Below, one piece after another: positions 1-7,127 of a DNA stretch of 21,902 nt. The notes under the pieces are model-generated. The model was not told the origin of the DNA. It did no database searches and saw only the letters and a list, made by a program, of their open reading frames with translations. The DNA is from Oscillospiraceae bacterium (GTDB lineage Bacteria; Bacillota_A; Clostridia; Oscillospirales; Oscillospiraceae): assembly GCA_017481325.1 (NCBI GenBank), contig JAFUPG010000065.1, positions 1 through 21,902 of the forward strand, given 5' to 3'. The translations under genes and the position numbers were made by a program. Numbering within the stretch: position 1 is the first letter of the stretch; each line of letters starts with the position of its first letter.

Positions 1-42
1 AATATATGGGAATTTGGTGCAAAACGGAGGCTTTATGAATAC

Positions 43-266
43 AGATTGCCACGTCGCTACGCTCCTCGCAATGACATTGCGTAATACGAAACCTTACTCA
101 TAGTACGAAATCCTTCCTGATACGGGAGGCTTTGGCTGCGGCAAACTGTTCGACAAATTTCTGTTTGACGGGCTAAATATTCAAAATCCGTGCCGAAGGC
201 ACACCTCAGTTTTTAGTCCTTAGCTCTTAGTTATTAGTTTCCAACCCGGCCGGCAAATTGACCTTT
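43..266 (+). repeat. Dispersed modular repeat, left full-length copy
   Basis: About 224 bp that align almost end to end with the reverse complement of 21668-21895. Shared blocks in order: AGATTGCCAC (43-52), CTCGCAATGACAT, GAAACCTT.CTCAT, ATACGGGAGGCTTTGGCTGCGG, CTGTTCGACAAATTTCTGTTTGACG (described by position 147-171), a GTGCC-GAA-GGCAC hairpin (190-202), a period-7 TAGNNNT array (214-241) and AAATTGACCTTT (255-266). No open reading frame of note. No transposase is present, so it resembles a non-autonomous or intergenic repeat family. The first 42 bases are not shared with the right copy. Confidence 0.85.
214..241 (+). repeat. Heptanucleotide array inside the repeat (left copy)
   Basis: Four consecutive 7-mers: TAGTCCT, TAGCTCT, TAGTTAT, TAGTTTC. 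The same period-7 pattern recurs in the middle copy (11702-11729) and, inverted, in the right copy (21700-21727), with unit sequence and order varying between copies. Confidence 0.8.
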
Positions 267-273
267 GTGATTC

Positions 274-314
274 ATCTCCTCTTCTGAAAAGTCGGGGTGT
301 ACAGGAGAGGAGAT
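274..314 (+). promoter_or_regulatory. Inverted repeat overlapping the ArsR-type gene promoter (candidate operator)
   Basis: ATCTCCTCTTCTG (274-286) and CAGGAGAGGAGAT (302-314) are inverted copies over 13 bp with one G-T wobble, separated by 15 bp. The right arm overlaps the putative -35 (298-303) and abuts the extended -10. The position suits an autoregulatory operator for the ArsR-family protein just downstream, but a 15 bp centre is wide for that family. As RNA it could instead fold into a stem-loop. Confidence 0.45.
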
Positions 315-326
315 TTGTGCTATAAT
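298..326 (+). promoter_or_regulatory. Promoter of the ArsR-family gene
   Basis: The -10 is a perfect TATAAT at 321-326 preceded by TGC, an extended -10. TGTACA at 298-303 is a 4/6 match to the -35 with a 17 bp spacer. The predicted start of transcription lies about 25-30 nt before the GTG start codon. Confidence 0.6.
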
Positions 327-360
327 TTCCTTAGATACTCTGCCGAAGGAGGGCTTGAAC

Positions 361-726
361 GTGAATTCTATTCAGTTGCCGCATCATCATAGCGAGCACA
401 GCCACAGCTTGCTGGAGCAGCTGCCGGAGGTAGCTGCCTTTGAAACTTTGGCTGACCTTTATCATCAGCTCTCCGACGGAAACCGGCTGCGCCTGTTCTG
501 GATCCTCTGCCACTGCGAGGAGTGCGTCATTGACCTGGCAGCCATGATGCAGATGAGCAGCCCCGCCCTCTCCCACCATCTGAAGCTGCTGAAGGCCGCC
601 GGCCTGATCGTCAGCCGTCGGGAGGGCAAGGAGGTCTATTACCGCTGCGCCGACTCCCGGGAGGCCAAGCTCCTCCACGACCAGATCGAAAGTCTTATGG
701 CCCTGACCTGCCCCGTCAGCAAGTAA
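361..726 (+). CDS. ArsR/SmtB-family metal-responsive repressor
   Basis: A small winged-helix repressor of about 121 residues. The core ECVIDLAAMMQMSSPALSHH is the helix-turn-helix region typical of ArsR/SmtB proteins, followed by LKLLKAAGLIVSRREGKEVY, the beta-wing. Such proteins bind operators as dimers and release them when metal binds. Possible ligands are an N-terminal His cluster (HHHSEHSH near residues 8-15), C-H-C-E-E-C just before the recognition helices, and a His in the last helix (KLLHDQIE). Start choice: GTG at 361 sits 8 bp after AAGGAGG (346-352); the in-frame TTG at 355 is too close to that site. It is monocistronic, ending in a strong terminator, so any regulated transporter is outside the window. 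Family call is firm; the metal is unknown. Confidence 0.88.
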   Translation: MNSIQLPHHHSEHSHSLLEQLPEVAAFETLADLYHQLSDGNRLRLFWILCHCEECVIDLAAMMQMSSPALSHHLKLLKAAGLIVSRREGKEVYYRCADSREAKLLHDQIESLMALTCPVSK

Positions 727-730
727 CATA

Positions 731-768
731 AAATGCCGAACCCGTCTATGGGTTCGGCATTTTTCTTT
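731..768. terminator. Bidirectional terminator between convergent genes
   Basis: Perfect 13 bp stem AAATGCCGAACCC (731-743) / GGGTTCGGCATTT (750-762) with a 6 nt loop, followed by TTTTCTTTT on the plus strand and flanked by A-rich DNA on the left. It lies 4 nt after the ArsR-family stop codon and 12 nt beyond the end of the leftward lipoprotein gene, so it can serve both. Confidence 0.92.
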
Positions 769-774
769 TCTATC

Positions 775-1671
775 TCAGGGCTCGAAGCTCAGGGTCTCAC
801 GTGCCAGCACGTTGCCGGCTTCATCCGTCATCACCAGGTCAAGCTGTACGCTCAGCACCTGGGCGATCTCCAGCTCGGTCATCTCGCTGTCCGACCACTG
901 CAGATCCACAAAGAACTTCTTCCCGGCGCTCAGAGGACGGAGCCAGCTGATGTCGCTGCTCTGACCGTTGAGGATCACATTCTCCAGGGTGAAAACCCCG
1001 TCGGTCTGGCTGCGGTTTTCCAGATACAGGCGGAGCGTAAAGCCCTCCACATCCCCGTGGACGCTGTCTGCAATGATCTCGGTGACAGCCAGGGCACAGA
1101 GCTCGCTCTCCAGCAGCACCTTGTCCGTGCTGAGCCAGCTGCGCCACTGGGCGGTGTAGGCCTCGATGCCTGCGGGATAGACCGTCAGATCCGTATCCGC
1201 CAGCAGAGACTGGGGCTTGCCCTTGGGGTAGGCACGGAAATGGAGATTGATCCTACCCACAGTGGTAATGCCGCAGGCGCTGAAATCAGAAGCAAACCAG
1301 CTGACCTCTGCCACACGGGTCTCCCCTGCGGCCAGGGTCACTGCCCAGCAGGGATCGGCGGCATAGTCATTGACATAGACATCGTCCAGGCTCATCAGCA
1401 GTTCGCTGTTGGTCAGGTTTTTCAGTTCCACCGTCCAGCAGTAGTTGCCCTCGGCATCCTTGCCGGTCTTCACCAGACGGAAGCTGCAGGAGTTGTCGGA
1501 GTACAGCATCTGGTCGCTGTCGCTGCGGAACACGGTCTGGAGATATTCCTCCTCTTCAGAAGAAGGCTCAGTGCTCTCGGATTCGGATTCCTCCTCGGAG
1601 GAGCCGCAGCCAAAGAGGCTCACGACCATTAAAAGCGCCAAAATCAGCGCAAGAAGTTTTTTCAGTTTCAT
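775..1671 (-). CDS. Secreted lipoprotein of unknown function
   Basis: 298 residues beginning with a lipoprotein signal peptide: KLKK, a hydrophobic stretch, then lipobox SLFGC with the lipidated Cys at residue 22. A Ser/Glu-rich low-complexity linker (about residues 23-43) would hold the protein off the membrane. The rest reads as two beta-rich modules (roughly 50-160 and 170-298), each with motifs such as WTVELKNLTNSELLMSL and LRLYLENRSQTDGVFTLENV that recall Ig-like/FxLD-type accessory folds of Firmicutes lipoproteins. I do not recognise a named family. It is transcribed alone from a near-consensus promoter, divergent from bioY, with a purine-rich RBS (complement of 1679-1688). Function cannot be assigned; cell-surface location is well supported. 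Confidence 0.85.
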   Translation of the reverse strand: MKLKKLLALILALLMVVSLFGCGSSEEESESESTEPSSEEEEYLQTVFRSDSDQMLYSDNSCSFRLVKTGKDAEGNYCWTVELKNLTNSELLMSLDDVYVNDYAADPCWAVTLAAGETRVAEVSWFASDFSACGITTVGRINLHFRAYPKGKPQSLLADTDLTVYPAGIEAYTAQWRSWLSTDKVLLESELCALAVTEIIADSVHGDVEGFTLRLYLENRSQTDGVFTLENVILNGQSSDISWLRPLSAGKKFFVDLQWSDSEMTELEIAQVLSVQLDLVMTDEAGNVLARETLSFEP

Positions 1672-1697
1672 CGGTAGATCCCTCCCTTATCAATAGA

Positions 1698-1726
1698 AGT
1701 ATAACAGAAAAGGGAATTGCTGTCAA
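1698..1726 (-). promoter_or_regulatory. Promoter of the orphan lipoprotein gene
   Basis: Reading leftward: TTGACA (complement of 1721-1726), exactly 17 bp, then TATACT (complement of 1698-1703). The start codon at 1671 is about 27 nt after the -10, leaving room for the AAGGGAGGG ribosome-binding site. Confidence 0.85.
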
Positions 1727-1727
1727 G

Positions 1728-1754
1728 AAAAAGCAGGGCTTGCTTTTTCCTGCT
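1728..1754. promoter_or_regulatory. Inverted repeats between the divergent lipoprotein and bioY promoters
   Basis: AAAAAGCA (1728-1735) pairs with TGCTTTTT (1741-1748), and AGCAGG (1732-1737) with CCTGCT (1749-1754). They overlap the bioY -35 and lie just behind the leftward -35. They could bind a regulator (a BirA-type biotin repressor is one idea), but the sequence does not prove this and it is not a recognised BirA box. Confidence 0.35.
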
Positions 1755-1768
1755 TTGCAGGATATGAT
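1740..1768 (+). promoter_or_regulatory. bioY promoter
   Basis: TTGCTT (1740-1745), 17 bp spacer, TATGAT (1763-1768). The resulting leader before the start codon is only about 30 nt, too short for a riboswitch. Confidence 0.65.
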
Positions 1769-1794
1769 AAGAAAACAGTATTTTCTTGCAGAGA

Positions 1795-1800
1795 GGAGGG
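1795..1800 (+). promoter_or_regulatory. Ribosome-binding site that implies a CTG start for bioY
   Basis: GGAGGG at 1795-1800 is followed 6 nt later by an in-frame CTG at 1807. No in-frame ATG or GTG is near. The in-frame TTG at 1786 precedes the RBS and the nearby TTG at 1802 is out of frame. Confidence 0.6.
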
Positions 1801-1806
1801 CTTGCC

Positions 1807-2328
1807 CTGGACAAAAACCGCATCAAAGGGCTGCTGCTGACGGCGCTGTTTGCGGCTCTGACCGCCGTAGGTGCCTGGATTCGCATTCCCGTGGGCTACA
1901 GCTCCGTAACGCTGCAGTTTTTCTTCTGCTGCATGGCAGGCTTTCTCCTGGGACCCTATAAGGGCGCTGCCAGTCAGCTGATTTACGTGCTGCTGGGACT
2001 GGTGGGGCTGCCGGTGTTTACGGAGGGCGGCGGTCTGACCTACGTGGCACGGCCGGGATTTGGCTTTCTGCTGGGGCTGATCCCGGCGGCCTTTCTCATG
2101 GGGCTCTTAACAAAGAAGCGCCCCTGTCCTTTTTTTCTCCGCATCTTAGCCGCCCTCTCCGGCCTGGCAGCGCTGTATTTGCTGGGTCTCCCCTGGTTCT
2201 GTTTTGCCATAAAAGGCGGATTCTCTCCGAAAATTGCGACTTCCTGCCTGGTATTTTTGCCCTTTGACTTCCTGAAACTCCTTTTTGCGCTGCTTCTGAG
2301 CCGAAAGCTGGAGGGAAGGATCGGGTAG
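1807..2328 (+). CDS. bioY: BioY, biotin-binding S component of an ECF transporter
   Basis: About 173 residues and almost entirely membrane-embedded, close to the usual BioY size. The opening ALFAALTAVGAWIRIPVGYSSVTLQFFFCC matches the diagnostic BioY N-terminus by position and pattern, and GPYKGAASQLIYVLLGLVGLPVF followed by GGGLTYVARPGFGFLLG is the conserved core. BioY captures biotin in the membrane and normally works with an EcfT transmembrane partner and EcfA-type ATPases. Neither is nearby, so it probably docks to a shared ECF module encoded elsewhere. The start is assigned to CTG 1807 because of RBS spacing; an upstream TTG would add seven unlikely residues. No terminator is visible before trkA, but trkA has its own promoter. 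Family call is firm. Confidence 0.92.
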   Translation: MDKNRIKGLLLTALFAALTAVGAWIRIPVGYSSVTLQFFFCCMAGFLLGPYKGAASQLIYVLLGLVGLPVFTEGGGLTYVARPGFGFLLGLIPAAFLMGLLTKKRPCPFFLRILAALSGLAALYLLGLPWFCFAIKGGFSPKIATSCLVFLPFDFLKLLFALLLSRKLEGRIG

Positions 2329-2335
2329 TTGCTTT

Positions 2336-2365
2336 TTGATGAAAAATGTGGTATTTTATTATAAT
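2336..2365 (+). promoter_or_regulatory. trkA-trkH promoter
   Basis: TTGATG (2336-2341), 18 bp spacer, perfect TATAAT (2360-2365) in an AT-rich stretch just after bioY. Confidence 0.6.
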
Positions 2366-2396
2366 AAACACTTCCTTTTATAGGAGGATCGCCTCT

Positions 2397-3764
2397 ATGA
2401 AAATCGTAATTCTGGGTGCCGGTAAGGTCGGCACCACCCTGGCGCAGCGGCTGGCCACAGAGGACCATCAGGTCACCCTGGTAGACACCCGTCCCGAAGC
2501 CCTGGAAGAAGTCAGCTCGCTGGATATTCTGGCGGTAGAGGGCAACGGCATCAGTAAGGAGACCCTGCTGGAGGCCGGTGTGGACAAGGCAGATCTGGCC
2601 ATTGCCGTCCTCTCCACCGACGAGGAGAGCCTGCTGGCCTGTCTCATTGCCAAAAAACTGGGCGTTGGCAACACCATCGCCCGTGTGCGCAATCCCGAAT
2701 ACTCCTCCGGCATTCGTCTGGTGCAGACGGAGCTGGGTCTGAGCATGACCCTGAACCCGGAGCTGGCAGCCGCTTCGGAAATGGCACGGCTGCTCCGTGC
2801 CCCCTCTGCCATCAAGATCGACTCCTTCGCCCGGGGCAAGATCGAGCTGCACAAGGTGCAGCTCCCGGAAAATTCCCCTCTGGACGGCTGCAAGCTCATG
2901 GAACTGGGCAAGATCCAGGCCGGCATTCTCATCTGCATTGTGGAGCGGGGCGACGAGGTCTTTATCCCCTCCGGCACTTTTGTGCTAAAGGGCGGCGACC
3001 GCATCAGCTTTGTCGCCAAGCCCCGAATGGCGGCGAAATTTTTCCAGAAGATCGGCATCGCTGCCGATCCCGTGAAGAAAGTGCTGCTTCTGGGTGGCGG
3101 CAAGATCTCCTTTTATCTGGCCAAGCAGATGCTGGACTACGGCGCCGATGTGAAGATCATCGAGACCAATCACGAAACCTGCGAGTACCTCTCCGAAACG
3201 CTGCCTGAGGCCGATGTGATCTGCGGCGACGGCACCAACGAGCGTCTGCTGGCGCAGGAGGGCATTGAGCGGATGGATGCCATTGCCTCTCTCACCGGCG
3301 TGGACGAGGAAAACGTGCTTATGAGCCTCTATGCCCGCAGCATTTCCAAGGCAAAAATCGTCACCAAGGTCAACCGCACTACCTTCGCCGGCATCATTGA
3401 CTCCCTGGATCTGGGCAGCGTGTTCCATCCCCGGGACATTGCCGCTGACCATATTTTGCGCTATGTCCGTGCTTTGCAGAACTCCATGGGCTCCAACGTG
3501 GAGACCCTGTACAAGCTGGTGGGCGGCAAGGTCGAGGCGCTGGAGTTCCGTGCCACAGCAAAATCAGCGGTCTGCTCCGTGCCGCTTATGGAGCTGAAGC
3601 TGCAAAGGGGTCTGCTGATCGGCGCCATTAACCGTGGCGGCAAGGTGCTGACCCCCTCCGGCAAGGACACCATTGAACCCGGCGATACCGTTGTGGTGGT
3701 CACTACCGTCACAGGCCTCAACGACCTGGACGATATTCTGGACAAACGGAGAGCAAAGGCATGA
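2397..3764 (+). CDS. trkA: TrkA, NAD-binding regulatory subunit of Trk/Ktr potassium uptake
   Basis: 455 residues, the usual length of full tandem TrkA. Order: RCK-N Rossmann domain (MKIVILGAGKVGTTLAQRL..., GxGxxG type, with LVD at the end of the second strand), RCK-C/TrkA_C (about 140-220), a second Rossmann domain (VLLLGGGKISFYLAKQML, about 226-350) and a second TrkA_C ending near residue 450 (LTPSGKDTIEPGDTVVVVTT). It forms a cytoplasmic gating ring on the membrane channel TrkH, responding to NAD(H) or ATP/ADP. ATG 2397 follows AGGAGG (2382-2387) by 9 nt. The gene overlaps trkH by ATGA (3761-3764), a sign of translational coupling in a two-gene operon. Confidence 0.96.
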   Translation: MKIVILGAGKVGTTLAQRLATEDHQVTLVDTRPEALEEVSSLDILAVEGNGISKETLLEAGVDKADLAIAVLSTDEESLLACLIAKKLGVGNTIARVRNPEYSSGIRLVQTELGLSMTLNPELAAASEMARLLRAPSAIKIDSFARGKIELHKVQLPENSPLDGCKLMELGKIQAGILICIVERGDEVFIPSGTFVLKGGDRISFVAKPRMAAKFFQKIGIAADPVKKVLLLGGGKISFYLAKQMLDYGADVKIIETNHETCEYLSETLPEADVICGDGTNERLLAQEGIERMDAIASLTGVDEENVLMSLYARSISKAKIVTKVNRTTFAGIIDSLDLGSVFHPRDIAADHILRYVRALQNSMGSNVETLYKLVGGKVEALEFRATAKSAVCSVPLMELKLQRGLLIGAINRGGKVLTPSGKDTIEPGDTVVVVTTVTGLNDLDDILDKRRAKA

Positions 3765-5230
3765 ACTACCGAATGATCCTGAGCCTGTTGGGCTGTGTGC
3801 TCCTGCTGATGGGAGGCTTCCTGCTGCTGCCGGTGATCGTCGCCCTGTGCTACGGGGAACGGGAGTGGCTGCATCTGCTGCTGACTGCTGCAGGCAGTGC
3901 CCTGCTGGGCAGTCTTCTGATGCTGCTGCGCCCCAAAAAAGACCGGCGCATGTATGCCAGAGAGGGCTTTATTATGGTCTCCCTCTCCTGGGTGCTGATC
4001 TCTCTGATAGGTGCGATCCCCTTTACCGTCAGCGGTGCCATCCCCTCTTACTTAGATGCTGTCTTTGAGATGGTCTCCGGCTTTACCACCACCGGTGCCA
4101 GCATTGTGAAAAATGTGGAAGTGCTGCCCAAGTGCTTCCTGCTCTGGCGCAGCTTCTCCCACTGGCTGGGCGGCATGGGCGTTCTGGTCTTTATGATGGC
4201 CATTGTCCCCCTGTCCGGCGACAGCATCTATCTGCTGAAGGCAGAATCCCCCGGCCCCTCGGTGAGCAAAATGGTGCCCAAAATGCGCACCACCGCCCTG
4301 ATCCTTTACGGCATTTACTTTGCCATAACCGTGGTTCAGATCCTGGTCTATCGGCTGGGTAACTTCTGCGGCTGGGGCGAGATCAGCCTCTATGACAGCG
4401 TGTGTCTGGCTTTTGGTACAGCAGGCACCGGCGGTTTTGCCGTCCGTGCCGACGGGCTTGCCGGCTATTCCCCCTTTGTGCAATATGTGACCACGGTGTT
4501 TATGATCCTCTTTGGCGTGAACTTCTCTATCTATTTCTTCCTCCTATGCCGAAAATTCCGGCTGGCATGGAAAAATTCCGAGATAAAATGCTATTTCGCC
4601 ATTATTTTTGCTGCCATTGTCCTGATCTGTATCAATCTCTACACCACCGGCGGCTATTTTGAGACCAAGGAGGAGATTTTCCGCCACACCGCCTTCTCCG
4701 TGGGCTCCGTGATCACCACCACGGGCTACGGAACTACGGACTTCTCCCAGTGGCCGGAGTTTTCCCGTGTAATTCTGGCCATTTTGATGATCGTGGGCGC
4801 CAGCGCCGGTTCTACCGGCGGCGGCATTAAGGTCAGCCGCATGCTGATCCTCTGGAAGGCTGCCCGGGCGGAGATCCGCCACCTGGTACACCCAAACTCC
4901 GTGGAAGTCATGACCATGGACGGCAAAAAAGTGCCCAGGGACGTCATCCACGGCACCACCGCCTTCTTTATTGTGTACTTCCTTCTGCTGATCAGCTCTG
5001 TGCTGATCGTTTCTCTGGACGGCTTCGGCACAGAGACCACCCTGACCGCCGTTCTGGCCACCCTGAACAACATCGGCCCCGGCACCAGCGCCATGATCGG
5101 CCCCATGGGCAGCTACGCTGACTTCTCCAACCTGTCCAAGCTTGTCATGATCCTGGATATGCTGTTGGGTCGACTGGAGCTCTTCCCCATGGTTCTGCTG
5201 CTGCGGCCGGCCACCTGGCGAAAGCACTGA
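3761..5230 (+). CDS. trkH: TrkH/KtrB-family potassium channel-transporter
   Basis: 489 residues, a typical length, with many hydrophobic helices. The four pore-loop repeats with selectivity-filter glycines are visible: SGFTTTGASIV, AFGTAGTGGFAV, SVGSVITTTGYGTTDF and LNNIGPGTSAMIG. GSAGSTGGGIKVSR-like sequence (here GASAGSTGGGIKVSRM) is the conserved segment after the third pore. The C-terminus LLGRLELFPMVLLLRPATWR is also characteristic. It moves K+ across the cytoplasmic membrane under control of TrkA, whose gene overlaps it by 4 bp. A strong terminator follows, so the operon is trkA-trkH only. Confidence 0.96.
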   Translation: MNYRMILSLLGCVLLLMGGFLLLPVIVALCYGEREWLHLLLTAAGSALLGSLLMLLRPKKDRRMYAREGFIMVSLSWVLISLIGAIPFTVSGAIPSYLDAVFEMVSGFTTTGASIVKNVEVLPKCFLLWRSFSHWLGGMGVLVFMMAIVPLSGDSIYLLKAESPGPSVSKMVPKMRTTALILYGIYFAITVVQILVYRLGNFCGWGEISLYDSVCLAFGTAGTGGFAVRADGLAGYSPFVQYVTTVFMILFGVNFSIYFFLLCRKFRLAWKNSEIKCYFAIIFAAIVLICINLYTTGGYFETKEEIFRHTAFSVGSVITTTGYGTTDFSQWPEFSRVILAILMIVGASAGSTGGGIKVSRMLILWKAARAEIRHLVHPNSVEVMTMDGKKVPRDVIHGTTAFFIVYFLLLISSVLIVSLDGFGTETTLTAVLATLNNIGPGTSAMIGPMGSYADFSNLSKLVMILDMLLGRLELFPMVLLLRPATWRKH

Positions 5231-5243
5231 TTTTTATCATAAG

Positions 5244-5282
5244 CTGCCCTGCAAGATCGGCTTTTCTTGCAGGGCAGTTTTT
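5244..5282 (+). terminator. Intrinsic terminator of the trkA-trkH operon
   Basis: Perfect 13 bp stem CTGCCCTGCAAGA (5244-5256) / TCTTGCAGGGCAG (5265-5277), 8 nt loop, then five T. It starts 14 nt after the trkH stop codon. Confidence 0.93.
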
Positions 5283-5286
5283 CACA

Positions 5287-5315
5287 TTGCGTTCCGGCGG
5301 CGAATGTGATATGAT
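5287..5315 (+). promoter_or_regulatory. Putative promoter of the CFI-box gene
   Basis: TATGAT (5310-5315), 5/6 match to the -10, with a weak TTGCGT (5287-5292) 17 bp upstream. It lies right behind the trkH terminator and about 44 bp before the start codon. Confidence 0.5.
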
Positions 5316-5358
5316 AGAGGTGTTATACTGTATCCTTACGGCGAAAGAGGAAGAATCC

Positions 5359-6375
5359 ATGCAGGCAATGATTTGCGAAATGTGCGGCAGCAACATGCTG
5401 GTAAAAGAACACGGACTCTATGTCTGCCGCTATTGCGGAACGAAATATTCAGTAGATGAGGCTCGCAAGCTGCTGCACGCCGACCAGGTTTCAGACCCTG
5501 AGGACGGAGAAAAGCTCCGTCTGCTGGCCCGCCGTGCCATGGAAGCCGGGCAGCACCAGAGAGCCAAGCGCTACTATGAGCTGGCGCTGCTGAAGGAGCC
5601 AAATTACTGGGATGCCTGGTTCTATGCCGTCTATTTTGAGGCTATGAACTGCCGCCACAGCGAGATCGCCGCCATGGCGGAGCAGCTGTATGACTGTCAG
5701 GCTATGGTGCTGAAGCTGGTACGGGACTATATTACAGAGCCCAAGGCCGAGCGGGAGGCTCTGGAGGAGCTGAGCAGCCGCATGATCGAGGCTCTGAACC
5801 ATCTGTTTTACGCCTCCAAAAGCGCCCACTATGACCACGTGACCCGGAACAAAATCTTTGAAAATGCCAAATTTGTGGCAGAGGGAACGGCCTGCCGTGA
5901 TGCCCTCTATCATCTGGGCGACCTGCTGATCCTGATCTGCAAGGATGCCTATGGCGACCTCGCCGCCCAATGCTGGGAGGCTGCAACCAGGCTGCACGGC
6001 CTGCTCCATCCGGCGCTGCAGGACAAAAAAGCCAGTGAGCGGCTGCTGTACTCCTATGGTAGAAAGATCCGCAAGTATCACCCCCACTACACTGCGCCCA
6101 AGCTGAAAAAGGGCGGCTGCTACGTGGCAACGGCGGTCTACGGCTCTTACGACTGTCCCCAGGTGTGGACACTGCGCCGCTATCGGGACGACAAACTGGC
6201 AAAGACAGCCTTGGGTCGGCTGTTCATTCGTACCTACTATGCTCTCAGCCCCACCTTGGTGCGGCTCTTTGGCGCCCGGGGCTGGTTCCACCGCCTCCTG
6301 AAGCCCCGGCTGGATCGCCTGGTCAGCCGCCTGCAAAAAGAAGGCGTGGCAGATACACCCTACGAGGATGCATAA
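5359..6375 (+). CDS. Zinc-ribbon / helical repeat / CFI-box C-terminal protein
   Basis: 338 residues, no signal peptide or clear membrane helix. Residues 6-26 form a CxxC...CxxC zinc ribbon (C6, C9, C23, C26). Residues about 55-230 are helical and begin with a TPR-like segment (AMEAGQHQRAKRYYELALLKEPNYWDAW). From residue 254 comes CYVATAVYGSYDCPQVWTLR and about 60 further residues, matching the CFI-box-CTERM pattern (C-F-I-A-T-A-x-Y-G-S; here with Y-V in place of F-I). The molecular role of that box is not established to my knowledge. ATG 5359 follows AGAGGA by 7 nt; in-frame ATGs at 5311 and upstream lie within the promoter. The regulator gene at 6423 follows after 47 nt with no terminator, so read-through is possible. 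Confidence 0.8.
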   Translation: MQAMICEMCGSNMLVKEHGLYVCRYCGTKYSVDEARKLLHADQVSDPEDGEKLRLLARRAMEAGQHQRAKRYYELALLKEPNYWDAWFYAVYFEAMNCRHSEIAAMAEQLYDCQAMVLKLVRDYITEPKAEREALEELSSRMIEALNHLFYASKSAHYDHVTRNKIFENAKFVAEGTACRDALYHLGDLLILICKDAYGDLAAQCWEAATRLHGLLHPALQDKKASERLLYSYGRKIRKYHPHYTAPKLKKGGCYVATAVYGSYDCPQVWTLRRYRDDKLAKTALGRLFIRTYYALSPTLVRLFGARGWFHRLLKPRLDRLVSRLQKEGVADTPYEDA

Positions 6376-6422
6376 GCCTGCTGCAGAAATCAGGCAACTA
6401 TCTTGGATTTAGAGGGCTTCCT

Positions 6423-7127
6423 ATGGCAGAAATGTATCAGATTCTTGTGGTTGATGATGATTTTTCTATCGTCAACATCATCGAAACCGCTTTGAAGCAG
6501 GCAGGCTATCAGGTGCTGACAGCGCACGATGGCGAAGCTGCCTGTCATTTGGTGAACACGAAACACCCACACCTTATTATTATGGATGTTATGATGCCCC
6601 AATGCAACGGCATCATTGCCACCATGCGGATCCGCCAAAATCACAATGTCCCCATCCTGATGCTGTCCGCAAAGGCAGAGGGCTCAGACCGTGTGCTCGG
6701 CCTGGAAGCAGGGGCGGATGATTACCTGGTCAAGCCCTTCTATCAGCAGGAGCTGCTTGCAAGGGTAAAGGCACTCCTTCGCCGCTATGACGATCTGGGT
6801 TCTATCCGGGAAACACAATCCAATGACCAGATCCGGGTCGGCGGCATAATTCTCAATATCGCCACAAAACAGCTCATTGTCCGGGGCGAGGCCGTGCGGC
6901 TTACCGCAACGGAGTTTAAGATCCTCCAGGTGCTGATGTCCAATCCCGGCCGGGTTTACTCTGCGGAGGAAATCTATGAACGGGTATGGGAGAGCGATGC
7001 CTATGCCGTGGAGAACACGGTCATGGTTCACATTAGCCGCATCCGGGAAAAGCTGGAGCTGAATCCCAAAAAGCCGGAGTATCTGAAAGTCGTTTGGGGG
7101 ATTGGATATGTCTTTGAAGCGCCGTAA
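6423..7127 (+). CDS. OmpR/VanR-type response regulator
   Basis: 234 residues. Receiver domain at about 5-120: acidic pocket VVDDD, phosphoacceptor D55 in IIMDVMMP, conserved Ser/Thr position in MLSAKAEGSDRV, and K104 in DYLVKPF. A DNA-binding winged helix follows at about 135-234 (VRLTATEFKILQVLMSNPGRVYS, then VHISRIREKLE and a KVVWGIGYVF wing), the OmpR/PhoB architecture. The ATG at 6423 has GAGGG 7 nt upstream; the longer in-frame ORF would start inside the preceding gene. The stop codon overlaps the sensor kinase start by 20 bp, so the pair is co-translated. Closest in style to VanR-like regulators of Firmicutes, but there are no vancomycin-resistance enzymes here, so I give no symbol. Confidence 0.93.
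   Translation: MAEMYQILVVDDDFSIVNIIETALKQAGYQVLTAHDGEAACHLVNTKHPHLIIMDVMMPQCNGIIATMRIRQNHNVPILMLSAKAEGSDRVLGLEAGADDYLVKPFYQQELLARVKALLRRYDDLGSIRETQSNDQIRVGGIILNIATKQLIVRGEAVRLTATEFKILQVLMSNPGRVYSAEEIYERVWESDAYAVENTVMVHISRIREKLELNPKKPEYLKVVWGIGYVFEAP

Noticed and set aside
207..241. CRISPR-like array
   Set aside because: The units are 7 bp, contiguous and without spacers, and no cas genes are present.
43..266. Insertion sequence or integron end
   Set aside because: No transposase or integrase frame, no clear terminal inverted repeats of an IS and no target duplication could be seen. Treated as a dispersed non-coding repeat.
733..1632. 299-residue open frame on the plus strand opposite the orphan lipoprotein
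   Set aside because: The minus-strand frame has a signal peptide, lipobox, RBS and near-consensus promoter. The plus frame has none and runs through the bidirectional terminator.
1769..1806. Biotin or other riboswitch upstream of bioY
   Set aside because: The predicted leader is about 30 nt, too short for any known riboswitch fold.
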